A DNA stretch of 64,000 nucleotides from assembly GCA_009760885.1 (NCBI GenBank), contig CM019721.1, positions 15,439,696 through 15,503,695 of the forward strand. The letters run 5' to 3'. The translations under genes were made by a program, and so were the position numbers. Below, piece by piece: positions 11,341-23,271 of this stretch. Position 1 is the stretch's first letter. Each line of letters begins with the position of its first letter. Below the pieces are notes generated by a model. It ran no database searches and had not been told where the DNA came from. It worked only from the letters and a program-made list of their open reading frames with translations. This stretch comes from Achatina immaculata. Lineage: Eukaryota > Mollusca > Gastropoda > Stylommatophora > Achatinidae.

Positions 11341-12460
11341 AGAAGTAGTTAGATAGTTATTTCAGACATTATTTTAGTGAGACTGCCATCACACGACGAG
11401 ATCGGACGAAAATTTAAGTAGATTTGGAAATCGCCGATGGTAAACATTGTTCATCTAGGCATCGCCGATTGTAAGCACTACACAATTATCAGCTAAAATC
11501 ATCACACTACTACTTTTTTTCCTAAAAAAATCTTCATTATGAAATCTTCTTACATTTACAAATATTTTCATGCATAATATATATACTTTTAAAACGGAAA
11601 TACTTTGTACATTCACATATCTGGATGATTGTTACATTTATAGGAGTGCCCTTAAGTCTGATTGTGAGGATTCTATCACTTACTGGATTGTAACCTAGTA
11701 ATGCTTTTGATGATGATTTGTAAAACACCACTTCATTCTTTCCTCCTAATTCTCGCTCTTGAAGTGTCCTGATCCTTTCCATCGATGTTCGCAGATATCC
11801 ACAAATGTGTATCCCCGTTCTTTTCATCCGTCACTTATTATTTGATACTTTCCCTCCCTCATACATTCCATGTTCCTACTTTTATTTTTCTTTGTAGTTT
11901 GATCACCGTCAGGATTTTGTCCGTCATCACAATTATTAGCACTGACCTCTGTCTCACTCTTTCCCGGTGTTAAAATTAGATCTGTCTGGCCTGCGGGGCT
12001 CACCACCAGATCTTTTTCCTATTTGACTTTCCATGTTGCTGTTTGGTTTTCTTGGTATATTCCCAGAAGATAGTTTACCATTGCTTTCCTTCCGAGCAGT
12101 GACTGTACTAGTCAGTGATCGTAGCCATTGAGATCATCTGCCTACCATACACATATCTGTGTGTGCTGAGTTAGTTATGGTCTATATTCTGTGATCCAAT
12201 CCATCCTGACCCACTCAGGTTGTTAATAGATGAAGGAGAATGCTCGAATCGTTATGTTTTTATATGTTCAATTTTGTGAATATGCAGTTTAGTGGCTATT
12301 ATGTTCATATACATTTATATATTATTGAATTTTATGTATATGCATTTTGTTATACATTTCTTGCCAGTTAGTTCGTTTGATTACATTCAATCATTAAGCA
12401 TGATACTTTGACATTATGTATGGGACGACTGTGTTTTAATTATGTTAATCCCATAATATG
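11341..12460. other. Unassigned AT-rich sequence
   Basis: I recognise no gene or mobile element. Confidence 0.4.
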
Positions 12461-14640
12461 TCATCATCATCATCATTGCCCTTTACACTTTACTCCCTTG
12501 AAAAAGGTTCTCCAGTTATCCCTGTTCCTGGAATTATTATCTGCTTCCTTCCGTGTCTTCCCTTGTCTCTGAGCACTGTCATAATTTCTCTTCGCCAAGT
12601 AAATCTAGTTCTTCCTCGTTTTCTATATTTCCTTGAGGATTCCATGTCAGTGCCTGTCTTGCTATGCTGGTGTCGGGTTTCCTCAGAGTGAGTTCAATAC
12701 ACCTCCACTACATGATTTGTAGGTCCATATATTCTTGTCCAGCCACTTTCCAGATCCTCCTGATCTTGTCCTGCCATTTAATGTTTAAAATCCTCTGTTG
12801 TATGTCTTGGTCATAATCCATGTCTCCGAATCATATAGCATAACAGTCTTTACGTGTGTATTGAAAAAGGCTTCGGTTCTTGTTTTGATGTTCTTAGATA
12901 TTTTGTTAAGTTAGATAAATGCTGTCCTTTCCCCCGTATTTACCCACTATACTGGCTAAATATGTGAAATACTCTACTTTCACCGTTGGCACTCCCTCAG
13001 TTACCATGAGGCTATTGCTTGCATTATTACTTTTCATTATGTTTGTTTTTTGTCTGTTAATATATATTCCCAATTTGCGGAATTATTTCTTTATGTCTGA
13101 AGTTTTTCTTCCATTTGTGTATGGGTGTGTGCCAGAAGTGCCACATCATCTGCGAAGTCAAGATCTTTCAGTTGGTTCCATAATGTCCTTTGTATCCCAT
13201 TTCTTTTCCCTTGTGTGATAATTTCCATGATTCAATCAATTGCGAGAAGAAATAGGAATGGTGATAGCAAATATCCTTGCTGCACGCCTGCTTCCACGTT
13301 AAAACTTTCTGTAAGAGCATCCTACACGATTCTACAAGTTGTTCCTTCATATAGGTCTTTATAAGCTTTGTTATCTTGCCTGGGATACTATAGTGTTCCA
13401 GTAGTTTCCACAACATTGTACGATCTAAACTATCGAATGCCTTCTCGTAATCAATGAATGTAACTAACAGTGAAGAATTTCACTCCATTGACTGTTCTAC
13501 TATTATTCGCAGTGTACCAATGTGGTCAGTACAGGATCTTCCTTGCCTGAAACCTGCTTACTCTTCTCCTAGTCTACTGATGTGTTAATTCTATTTAGCA
13601 AAGTCCTTCTGAAGACCTTGCTGGGTATTGAGAGCAGGACGATGCCTCTTACATTCTAATAGATCTCCTTTCTCCTGGGACTTTCTTTTGTTCCCAAATC
13701 CTGCTAAATAATAAGAGTAGTATTTCTGTTGCTATTTCTGTGTTCGCTAAGAGCAATTCTACTTACAATTCCACCTGGACCCAGTGCCTTATTTCTCTGA
13801 GATTCGGCCTTGCTGGGTGGTTCTACATTGATGTCTAGAGTATTCTCTGCTGCTGTTATCTCCTCTGTTTCTATAGGTACTGGCCTATTTAGGATTCCGG
13901 TGAAGTATTCCATCCATTTCTGCATCTGCTCTTCTTCTGATGTTACTACCTTACCTTCCTAGTTTTTGATGGGCTTTTCTATCCTACATGGTCTATTCGG
14001 CAACTTATTGGTGATTTTATACAAGGCTCTCATATTATTTTTACCAGCTGCCTCTTCTGCTTGTCTCGCCATATTATCAAAATAGGCCTGTCTGTCTTTC
14101 TTTACGCTTTTCCTAACCTCTTTATGGGCCAAATTGTATTATTTCTGAGCTGTCCTTTGCTGTCCTTGTTTTACTGTCATTTAGTTTTGCTTTCTGTCTA
14201 TCTTCTTCAGTGTTTCAAATGTAATCAATTCCTTGTGCTGAGGTTTATTAAATCCCACTGTCCCTTCATGTGATTTGCTCCGCATTTCTTTAGCACTATT
14301 CCACACAGTGTTCACATCTAGTGTATCTTCTTCGTATAACTCCTGCAGAAGCTGAAATCTGTTGCCCAGTGTCAGTTTAAAGTTCTTTCATATTTCTGGG
14401 TCTTCCAGCAGTAGCATATTCTATCTTTTCCTTGGCATGTCTGTTTTGTGGAGCTTCTTCAGTTTCATTCTCAATGTAGCTATCAGTAGGTATGGTCAGA
14501 TGCTGTATCTGCACCTCGTTTCACTCTGACATCTTGCAATGTTCTGTGAAAGCTTCTACTGATACAAATATGGTCTATCTGCTTCTCAGTGATATGATCT
14601 GGTGATACCCATGTGCAAGGTGTTAATTGATTTCAGTTAT
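12461..14640 (-). mobile_element. LINE-D copy, endonuclease C-term to 3' end
   Basis: Read on the minus strand from 14640 downwards, the element begins in the C-terminal part of an APE-type endonuclease. There are 'WVSPDHITEKQIDHICI' (about 14600-14550) and 'KRGADTASDH' (about 14515-14485), the latter carrying the conserved SDH. It continues with an RT linker ('WMEYFTGILNRPVP', about 13915-13875), 'ALGPGGI' (about 13785) in place of the usual APG.DGI, palm fragments with 'LWKLLEHYSIPGKI' (about 13415-13375), and the C-terminal tail 'RFTWRREIMTVLRDKG' (about 12620-12570). The 3' end is a (GAT)n tail read as atcatcatc at 12461-12474. Multiple stops and frameshifts show it is inactive. The same 3' end recurs at 24919-25110 and 40147-40270. 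Confidence 0.75.
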
Positions 14641-14889
14641 TCCATTGTTTGTATTTTTGTGAAGGAGTCAGAAAATGTTGAAAGAAATGGATAGAGGTTG
14701 ACCTTATTGTTTATCAACTGATGATCTTTTGATGAAGAATCATTTAACTGTGTTTTCCTTTCCTTATTGCAATATGTTGATGTGTAATCTGTGTAATCAT
14801 CAATCAGCTGTACTTCTACAATTATAAACAGAGTACACAAGAAAATTATGTATGTATATGCAAATATACATGTGTGTGTGTGTAAAAAA

Positions 14890-15790
14890 TATTCCTCCAG
14901 TATATTTCAAATCTGGAAGAACTTCTACAGAAGATGATTCCATATCCGTATAATCTTCCATGTCCACGGATGATGATAATAAAGTAAGTAAGTAATAAAG
15001 TAAGTTCTGTGATTCGTGCAAATCGGCGCCTGACTGTCGTAAAGTGTCTGATGAAGTAGCAATATGTAAAATTTCGTGCCAGATGATTTCAAAAGAAAAT
15101 CTGTTACCGCAAAATTTGTCCAGCATCCGCTGACATGTGAATAAAAGGAAAACCGAGTCGCAATCAGTCAGGAGCTGTTTCATCGTTCGAATGTTTTTTT
15201 CAGAAAAATATAACAGGTTACGAAACATGGATTTATGGCTACGATGTCGAAACAAAAAGGCAATCATCACAGAGGGTTGGAACGACATTATTTCCACACA
15301 AGAAAATATCCAATGTAGGTTCCGTTAATCATCTTTTTTGATTGAAAAGGTACCGTTGATCATGAGTTTGTTCCACATGGTCAGATATAAATAAAGAATT
15401 CTACTTGAGGCAGTTGAGAGAGACAATACGAAGAAATAGATGGGAAGCATGAACAAACAAAACCTGGTTGCTACATCATGACAATGCATCTGCACACAGA
15501 TCACTGCTTATACGTGATTATTTTGGCAAAGTACGCGATGACTCTTGTCCCACAGCTGCCTTACTCTTCAGATTTGTCCCCTGTAGATTTTTGTTTTCTT
15601 TTTATTCCAAAAATTGAAATCCATCCTTAAAGGTCGTCGATTTCGATTTCAGACCAGAAAAGAGATTAAAGAAAAGTGGCTACAAGACATGCATGCTATC
15701 CCAGAAATCGAGTTCCAGGATGCATTAAAACCTGGTAAATACGTTAGGTGCGGTGTATCAATAGTGGATCAACTATTGATAAATACAAGT
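14890..15790 (+). pseudogene. mariner (DD34D) transposase pseudogene
   Basis: Cut-and-paste DNA transposase of the mariner family, with most of the protein readable across frame changes. In order: 'SGRTSTEDDS' (about 14914-14943), the linker before the catalytic domain; 'RANRRLTV' (about 15015-15040); 'ITGYETWIYGYDVETKRQ' (about 15208-15262); 'IIFFD.KGTVDHEFVPHGQ' (about 15328-15386); 'WLLHHDNASAHRSLL' (about 15468-15512), with the second catalytic Asp; 'PYSSDLSPVDF' (about 15556-15590), with the third; then 'LKGRRF' and 'FQDALKPG'. Family members have TGDE at the first catalytic site. Here that Asp is Tyr (GAC to TAC), and several stops interrupt the frame, so it cannot be functional. The N-terminal HTH and the TIRs were not identified. 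Confidence 0.85.
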
Positions 15791-15794
15791 ACAA

Positions 15795-16570
15795 CGCACT
15801 GTGTACAGAACGTATGTACATACATACATATACGCCGAGTCACAGTCCAGTCAGCTTTTTTTTTTAGCACTGATGACGTGGGCTCGGTCAGTTTGTCCGT
15901 TCTTCCTCCAAGACAGTTGAGTCGATCAAGTGATTTGTCTTTTCATTTCACCTGACACCTGCATGACCTGGTACAAGAATTAATGTTCGGTGGGTAGATC
16001 TGTAAGATCTGCAGGTATTCGACCTATTTTTGCTTTAGAGAACCAGCTTGAATTTTGTTTAGCATGTTCATTGAGTCACTCAAGATGGATTTCAGCGTGT
16101 AAGTATTGTGACTTAGCAAACTCTTTTTTTTAAATTTTCAAACCCACGGTTTCATTCTGAGACTACCTGCTGTTTCACCGCTGACCTGCTTTACCGTTCT
16201 GTCGTTTGACTGCGAAGGCCCAGGGTTATCTCTTGGCACGAACCACCGATCCGTCAGCATAAATAACAGTGTCTCAATTTTGGTGTTTTCATTAACTAGT
16301 ACATTGACGTCAGCATCTACTGCATTAAAACATACTCTCAGCCTCTTCTGGTACTGCAATATGAACAGAAGTGTCATTTTGAAGTTTGTTGATGCGGATA
16401 CTCACTCCTGTCCAGGATCTGTATTCTCAGAAAGGCACATCTCACGTTTTACAACTTACACACGGCCCATCCACCATTTTCGTCTCTTGAGCCTGTTCCA
16501 TTTTGCTTTTAGCAGTTCACTTTTAAGCGCGTAAGTCTTGTCAGTCTTTTTGAGGTTATATTGTGCACTC
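15795..16570. other. Unassigned sequence
   Basis: I recognise no gene or mobile element. A (T)n tract lies at 15848-15860. Confidence 0.4.
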
Positions 16571-17260
16571 ATCATCATCATCATCATCATCAGGTGCCAT
16601 GCCGACTGGCGTTGGCTATTATGCTTCTCCAGAGTACCCGATCCTTCATGCAGGCCACCAGTTCAATTGGTGATCTCCTCTCACACCAACCCGTCAGACT
16701 GTCCAGTATCATTTCTCTTGGTCTTCCTCTTGATCTTCTTCCTTCTATTTTTCCTGTTGTTATAATATTTTCAATGCCCCCTCTTATCATTGCATGTCCT
16801 ATGAAAGTACATTGTCTCTCTCTTATCTTTCTGACAAGGTTTTTTTGTCTCTCCAGCTCTTCTCATACATTCTTCATTAGTTATTTTTGCTGTCCAGGGG
16901 ATTCGCAACATTCTTCTAATAAACCACATTTCTGCTGCTTCCAATGATTTTTGTGCAGACTTGCCTATTGTCCATGATTCACTTTCATATAACAAGATAG
17001 GTTCAATATAGCATTTTAGGACTCGTTTTCTAACATTCATTGATAAAGATGTGTTAGCTAATATGTTTCTCTGAAATGCAGTCTTTGCTTGGCCTATTCT
17101 GTTCCTAATTTCTGTTTTGCATTTCCCATCTGAAGTTATTACTGCTCCAAGGTATTTGAATTTCTGCACTAGCTAATTTTATTCTGCTGTCCATTATGGC
17201 GAAGTCTAACAGGTTCCTCATAGCCTTGCAGGATGTGTCTCTGGTGTGTCCAAGTCCTAA
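16571..17260 (-). mobile_element. LINE-C 3' part
   Basis: On the minus strand the RT C-terminal region is clear. It contains 'MQKFKYLGAVITSDGKC' (17169 down), 'RVLKCYIEPILLYESESW', then 'EMWFIRRMLRIPWTAKITNEE' (about 16960-16900). After a frameshift come 'GKIEGRRSRGRPREM' (about 16755-16715) and 'RVLWRSIIANASRHGT' and a stop (about 16635-16590). The YLG, LLY.SE(S/C)W, RRMLRIPWT and GRPR blocks are the usual C-terminal signature of this EN-RT LINE type. The 3' tail is (GAT)n, read as tcatcatcatc at 16571-16592. The RT catalytic core is missing (5' truncation near 17260). Another copy lies at 54188-57655. Confidence 0.8.
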
Positions 17261-17274
17261 ATAATTAATTAATT

Positions 17275-17907
17275 AATTCATTCATTCATTTGCATGTCCC
17301 TTGCGGAACTTTGCCTCCCAACAGCACTCCTGTAGGCCTGCGGAAACTTTGCCTCCCAAACAGCACTCCTGTAGGCCTGTGGAAACTTTGCCTCCCAAAC
17401 AGCACTCCTGTAGGCCTGTGGAAACTTTGCCTCCCAAACAGCACTCCTGTAGGCCTCTCGGTTGTGAACAAGATGGCCTGCTGCTACTGCATCCATTTGC
17501 AGATCGTCAACGATGTCTTGCAGCCATCTTCGTTTTGGTCTTCCTCTCTTTCTTTTTCCCATTATGTATCCTTCCAATACGGTCTTCTCTAAATTATCAT
17601 GACGTTTAATGTGTCCAAAATATTTAAGTTTTCTCTCTTTAATCCTCTTTACTAGCCAGCCTTCTTCAATATTAAGCTCTTGTAGTATAGATGTATTTGT
17701 TCTTTTTTGTGTCCACGATATTTGGAGAACTCTTCTGTAGTATTTACATTCAAAGGCATTTATGTGTTTCTCACCTGTTTTGCTAAGTGACCAGGTCTCA
17801 CAGATGCATATGTTGCGATGGGAAAGATGCATGCCCCTAAAAATCTTATTTTTGTGGTTCTGTTTGCTCCTCTCCACAGATTCTTTATTTTTTTACTTTC
17901 TGAAGAG
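17275..17907 (-). mobile_element. LINE-E insertion with four 39-bp C-terminal repeats
   Basis: A 5'-truncated LINE-E on the minus strand. The largest frame (17877 to 17278) reads the usual C terminus: 'RRVLQISWTQKRTN', 'LKYFGHIKRHDNLEKTVLE', 'GKRKRGRPKRRWLQDIVDDL', then 'HLVHNREAYRSAVWEAKFPQ'. The last 13 residues are repeated in tandem, because a 39-bp unit occurs four times (17300-17457). Other copies have one or three. The 3' tail is (GAAT)n, read as attcattcattc at 17275-17288. The insertion lies between a LINE-C 3' part and a LINE-H remnant. No clear TSD was found. Confidence 0.85.
17300..17457. repeat. 39-bp tandem repeat in the LINE-E 3' coding end (4 units)
   Basis: The units are nearly identical, each containing 'ctttgcctcccaaacagcac' and 'tcctgtaggcctg(t/c)gga'. 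The length is a multiple of three, so repeats extend the LINE-E protein by 13 residues each without shifting frame. Confidence 0.9.
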
Positions 17908-18392
17908 TACGCTGTACATTTTATCCAGTCTTCCTCTGTATGAGGCTGAACATCAGTATTGCCAGTAGATACTCTATCGCAGAAAGGACCAATGTTGTGG
18001 AAGAACAAGCAGTCGATATTCAAGGTTTGCAGCTGTCAGTATTTTTATTGCAGCCAAGCTTTCTCTGGCTTTAGTTGTGAAGTTTACACGCTCTTTGATC
18101 TTAAGCTGCAACAGAATTTTAGCTTAAATATTTCATCGAAATGGTCCACTTAGAAGCTTTGCCACAGGCACTGGTTTGTTTGACAGGCGGTTACTAAATG
18201 AGGCCACGTCACAGCTGCTTTTGTAGGGATAGGGTAGCTCTAGAACAATCTTTACTCTATCTTTGCCTTGTCTGTATACCAGAATGTCGTCAGCATAAGA
18301 CAGGATTTGTCCCCTCCCATCAAGCAGTTCTTCTGTATTCTTGACTCTAAAAGGACAGTAAAACCTCGTGGTGGGCCTGAAATAATTGTTGT

Positions 18393-18460
<68 letters not shown>

Positions 18461-18540
18461 ATTATGTCTGACAGTGAGCACCAGATATCCAGTTAACGAA
18501 GACTGGGTGGATGTTGAGTTCATGGACCTGATATGACAGA
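17908..18540 (-). mobile_element. LINE-H remnant (RT with YADD)
   Basis: On the minus strand 'GRGQILSYADDILVYRQGKDR' (about 18312-18250) contains an intact YADD catalytic box of a non-LTR RT. Further upstream (about 18530-18470) 'VHELNIHPVFVNWISGALTV' fits the RT thumb-side block of jockey/R1-like elements. Downstream (about 18090-17940) are degraded fragments. A CA/TA microsatellite (18391-18458) interrupts the element. Limits are set by the LINE-E insertion on the left and by the LINE-B insertion at 18550 on the right. The family assignment is tentative. Confidence 0.5.
18391..18458. repeat. (CA)n(TA)n microsatellite
   Basis: Visible run of CA followed by about 20 TA units. Reading frames with poly-(Tyr-Ile) or His-Thr runs across it are artefacts. 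Confidence 0.95.
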
Positions 18541-18549
18541 AATTAAAAT

Positions 18550-19216
18550 CTCTCTCTCTCTCTCTGAACCTTAAGTGCCCAGGGCACATGGGGCTTCCGC
18601 AAGGGTTTTCCACAAATGCCTGTCTTTCGCCTTTTTTTCTGCTCTTGCCCAGGTGAGCCCTCTATTGCTCAACATCCTTTCTGTTGTTCTTCTCCATGTC
18701 TCTTTTGGTCTACCCTTACTTCTGCTCCCCTGTGGTGTCCATCTTAGTGCTATTTTTGGTAGTGAGTTGTCAGTCATTCGGAGCACATGTCCCAACCATC
18801 GCCAGCGTCTTTCCTCAATAATTGTTGTCAGTGGTTTCATCTGCATTTCTGCCAATAAGATGTTATTTCTTATGGTGTTTGGCCAAAATATTTTTTAATT
18901 CTACGTAAACATTTAGTCTGGAAAGAATTCAACTTGTTTTCTATGGTTTTGGTGATTTTCCAGCATTCACTTCCATAGAGTAGTACACTTAGAACATTAC
19001 TCTTAAATATCCTGATTTTCATATTTATGCTTAGTTTATTTGATTTCCATATATTCTGTAGCATTGCAAAAGCCTGGTTTGCTCTAGTAAGTCTGCTGTT
19101 GATGTCCTCTGTGCTGTCTCCATTTTCTACTACTCTGCTGCCAAGGTATACAAATTCGTTGACCTCCTCCACTAACTTGTTATCTACTCTGAGTACATTT
19201 CTGTTGTTCACATTTT
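18550..19216 (-). mobile_element. LINE-B insertion with 10-bp TSD
   Basis: A 5'-truncated LINE-B on the minus strand, flanked by aaattaaaat at 18540-18549 and 19217-19226. Coding blocks are 'KLVEEVNEFVYLGSRVVENGD' (19175 down), 'RANQAFAMLQNIWKS', 'LLYGSECWKITKTIENKL', and, after a frameshift near 18870, 'EERRWRWLGHVLRM' and 'RSKGRPKETWRRTTERML'. These are the usual C-terminal blocks of EN-RT LINEs (YLGS, LLYGSE.W, RWLGH..RM, GRP..TWRR). The coding end is followed by a (GA)n tail, read as (TC)n at 18550-18566. The copy is younger than 2525-3452, since its frame is almost intact. Confidence 0.9.
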
Positions 19217-19229
19217 AAATTAAAATGGA

Positions 19230-20700
19230 ACTCTCTTTTTTTATGCACCTTCGAGATCTGTGGAAGATGTACATGCTTCGACTTGCATGGAATCCTTCAT
19301 ATGTCTACATAACAGGCAGGTAATGTAGGCGAGAACAGAGATGCTTGTAAGCTGTTATCGGCGCAATCCCAGATGTGTGCATCCTCTTTGCAGTCAAGGA
19401 CGTCCAGTCATAGATGAATATTTGAAAAGCAAAGTAAAGAGACAAAGAATAAGCAAACACCCAATGGAAATGATTGTTTATTTTTACCAGCTCTCCGCGA
19501 TGGCCAAAAGAGTGAATAATTTAATTTTCACAATCTTTGGTGCAGGGATGTCACAGAAGCTCTGTAAACTTTAAACTGAAATTTGTTAAGGACTTTATGG
19601 TATGGCCAGGGGACACGATGAATCCATAAAAAAAGAAACGAAATTTTGTAAAATGTCAGACCTCATTTCACTGGTGTCGCGTGTTTGACCTATCGGTTGT
19701 AGAAAAAAAAAATGAAATAGAAAGAATGTTCAGTACAGTCTAACACAATACTTACACATATCTGATGAAATGATTACTAAATATTTATTCACGTCTCTCT
19801 TCACCTCGGTTTACACATTCTAATATATTCCAGAAACAGATAATGCGCAGATAGATTGTGTCTGTTGAGTCTTAAGTCCTTATATGCGCGTGCCTGAAAT
19901 CGAGGGAATGCTATAATTACTTTAGCATGTTTACGTTCTGTCTGGGGCTTTGGTGTGGAAAGATTTTGCATAATCTTTGTACAAACTTTCAAGAGAAACA
20001 CTTTGTGAATTACATTCCACATTGAGAATGTACATACAGAAAGCAGTGCCTTATCCGTGCATGAAAACTAGAGAAACACAAACTTATTCATCAGTATGAT
20101 TCATCACTATCATGTTCCATCTGTGCAGTAATGGTTGTTTGTGGTGAATCGCCAGCTAATCTAATAATTTTATTCAAAAGAAAGAAAAAGATATAATAAT
20201 TAAATTAGATGTATTCTGCTCTGCCTCTCATCCTAATGATTCATTAAGACCTGCTTTCTCCGCTTCTAATTGTATCACTGTTTTGTTTTGCATTTTACTT
20301 TTTATTAAAACACTATTATTATTATGTTGTAATGATTTCATTATTTCCCTTCTCTGTTTCAGGTTTTCCTTATTTTTCTTCTTTTGTTTACACGAAATAT
20401 CCACTTTCTTCTCTTTAAAACCAGTTGTTGAGATTTGTTGTGAGTTTTTTTTTTTAAATTAAAAAAATCTTTTACTTCATTCTTCCTGCACAAAAGAGAA
20501 TTTACTCTCGACAGTGCTTTTAAATTTGCTTTCTTTTCTTTTTTTTTTTGGAAGTATGGATTTGTTTCATTATACTGAAAGAGCATCTACTAATTTCGAT
20601 GTACCATCATCTCTTTTTATGCATGAAACTTTGTACATTATTTTTACTGTGAAAATGACGACTGCATGAGATGCACCTGCATTAGGCAGTCACTTAGTGA
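19230..20700. other. Unassigned AT-rich sequence
   Basis: I recognise no gene. Poly-A/T tracts occur (for example 20453-20466 and 20543-20552). Confidence 0.4.
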
Positions 20701-20713
20701 ATCATTCAACAAT

Positions 20714-21089
20714 CTCTCTCTCTCTCTCTCTCTGAACCTTACTAGCCAAATAACTTGGGCTTTGCAAGGATTTTCCACAAAGTCCTATGTCTTTTCCCCA
20801 CTTTTGCCCAGGTGAGCCCTGTATTCCTCAACATTTTCTCAGTTTTTCTTCTTCATGTCTCCTTTGGTCTACCCTTGCTTCTGTTCCCTATGGTGTCCAT
20901 CTTAGTACTATTTTTGGCAGTGAGTCGTCAGTCATCCGGAACACATGTCTCAACCATCGCCAGCGTCTTTCATGAATAATTGTTGTCATTGGCTTCATCT
21001 GCATTTATTTCCTCAATATATTATTTCTTACTATGTTTGGCCAAAACATTCTTCAGATTCTTCGTAAACATTTAGTTTGTTTTCTATAG
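20714..21089 (-). mobile_element. LINE-B insertion with 13-bp TSD
   Basis: Flanked by atcattcaacaat at 20701-20713 and 21090-21102. It carries the last part of LINE-B on the minus strand: the equivalent of 'RRWRWLRHVFRMTDDSLPK', a 'RSKGRPKET' block with damage, and the terminal region, then a (GA)n tail read as (TC)n at 20714-20733. There is an internal deletion relative to 18550-19216 around 21045-21085. The exact TSD and the family-specific tail make target-primed insertion clear. Confidence 0.9.
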
Positions 21090-21603
21090 ATCATTCAACA
21101 ATAGCTAAAAAATAAGTTCACGCTCAACTCTGCACCACAAAAAAATACATCTCCCTAATTATTTTGTCCGGTAAATATGTTTACCACAAAAGATGGAATT
21201 ATTTTTATTCAATGTCTTTAAATTTAAATATTTAAATATTTTCACACACTTGTCTGCCGGAAGCAGTTCTAGTTCTATAGTAACCTCGTGGGATGTTTAG
21301 TGTTTCTGTAGAAAATCTTTTTTTTTTTGTAGAAAAATTAATTGTGGACGTAGATGTCCGTCTAACATTGTGCCTTTTGGCGTTATAGTAAACGTTGAAA
21401 ATCAGTTTTAAACATATACTGAGAATATAACGAGGTTGATTAAAATTTAAAACGATAAACCCGTTATGTTCACTCATTTCACACAAATGCATGCAGTACA
21501 TTTACCTTCAGATTCTATTAATTACTTAGTCACAGCGATAAACAAGATACTGCACATTAATAGAACTATTGCAACCAGACAAACACAGGCAGGCAAGACA
21601 AAT

Positions 21604-21604
<1 letters not shown>

Positions 21605-21636
<32 letters not shown>

Positions 21637-21680
21637 AGGGAGAGAGAGAGGGGGGGGGGAGGGAGGGAGAGAGAGAGAGC
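21605..21680. repeat. (GA)n / G-rich purine tract
   Basis: A run of gagaga interrupted by ggggg stretches. Frames of Arg-Glu or Ser-Leu dipeptides here are artefacts. Confidence 0.95.
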
Positions 21681-21689
21681 AGATGTTAC

Positions 21690-22139
21690 GCTTTTGTTGT
21701 GACTTCATAAATGTGAGAAGATTAAAAAAAAGGTTGGCTGCTATAAACCTGTGATATGACAAAAAGAAAATTGTATGCAGTTTCATCATTAATCATCTCA
21801 TTTTATTTTGCATTAACGGGTTTCTTTTTCAACCACAAAGCAAGTTACAGCCTGGCTTCTCAGATCCGAGTAAGACTCGCTTCAGTTAAGCTAGCCGAAA
21901 AATCCACACTGAAATAGGAATTGTGTTAGGGAATAAAGATTAGACGACGACTGTGAAGAAGGAAACCACAGTTCACATATTCCAAAATATTATTTCCCTG
22001 TATCCTTATGTATTCAGCTCTTACCCGCATAATAACATATATGGCGATTAATTAACAGAAAAGAAATAAGACTTGACAAACATATAGAAATTTTAAAAAA
22101 AAACAAAAGTAAGAAAAATAACGATCAGTTTTTATGAAA
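21690..22139. other. Unassigned AT-rich sequence
   Basis: No gene or repeat recognised. Confidence 0.4.
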
Positions 22140-23271
22140 CATAATCAATAATACAAAAATGATATTGTATTAATAATGGGGGATTTTAATGCAAAGATTG
22201 GTACAGAAAGAACAGAAGACGAAGCATATGTTGTGGGGAAATAGGACATAGAAATGAGGCAGGTGACAATCTAATGGCGTTTTGCATGGAAAATGAGCTA
22301 ATGATCGCTAACACACTTTTTAAACAATACTCAAGAAGACTTTACACATGGACATCACATGATGGGAAAACCAAGAATTAAATTTTAGTGCAAAGAAGGT
22401 GGAGATCAAGTATAACATCAGCAAAAAGTTTACTAGGTGCTGATTGTGACACGGACCATTAACAGCAAACATTAACATGAAGATAAAGATAAAAACGACA
22501 ATTGGGGGATCAAGACTACTCCGTTTAGATCTTACAAAAATACCAGAGCAATACGGTATAGAAGTGAAGAATCGTTTCGAAATCCTGATGGCTGTATAGG
22601 AGGAGATGACACCAGATGAACTGGCTAAGCAGGCCAGAGATATCTTAATAACAACAGCTAAAGAAAACACAAAAGAGTGGATGGATTACAGCAGGCACAC
22701 TAGAACTGATAAAACAACGCAGAGAAATCAAGACGCAATGGAAAGTGACAAACAACAACAAAGAGGAATATAAATCTTTAACAAAAGAAGTATGAAAAAA
22801 CATAAGAAAAGACAAAAACAACACATACAAGATTGTTGTGAAAGAACAGAAGGACGCCAGACGTGTGGAAGAGATAGTGAAATGTTTAAAGAAATGAAGA
22901 CATTGACGGGAAATGTCACACCTAAGCTAACGTAATTTGTGACGAGATGTTGAATACCGAGACAGAGACAGAGGAAATTCTAGAAAAATAGAAAGAATAT
23001 TGCAGTGGAATATATGAAACAACTGATTGTGAAAGCAGAAATCAACAGTGTGAACTATTATTGGAGGAAAAAGAACCCGAACCGACAATAGAAGAAGTTT
23101 TATGGGTAACAAAGAATCTGAAAAATGGTAAATCACCAGGATGTGATGAGATAACAGCTGAACTTATTAAACCAGGAGGAAAGGAATGTGCAACAATCTA
23201 TCATGCACTATGTAAAAAGATATGGCATTCATGTATTTGGCGAAAAAAATGAAAAAGAACTGTATTCATAC

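Noticed and set aside
14800..15297. 165-codon minus-strand frame that could be a host gene
   Set aside because: It is antisense to the mariner transposase readable on the plus strand.
17278..17877. 199-codon protein with 13-residue repeats, resembling a repeat-containing host protein
   Set aside because: Its N-terminal half is the LINE-E C terminus found in many other copies, and the repeats are the 39-bp expansion.
18133..18462. Reading frame with poly-(Tyr-Ile) run as a signal or membrane peptide
   Set aside because: The run is the (TA)n microsatellite; the meaningful part is the YADD block of a LINE-H RT.
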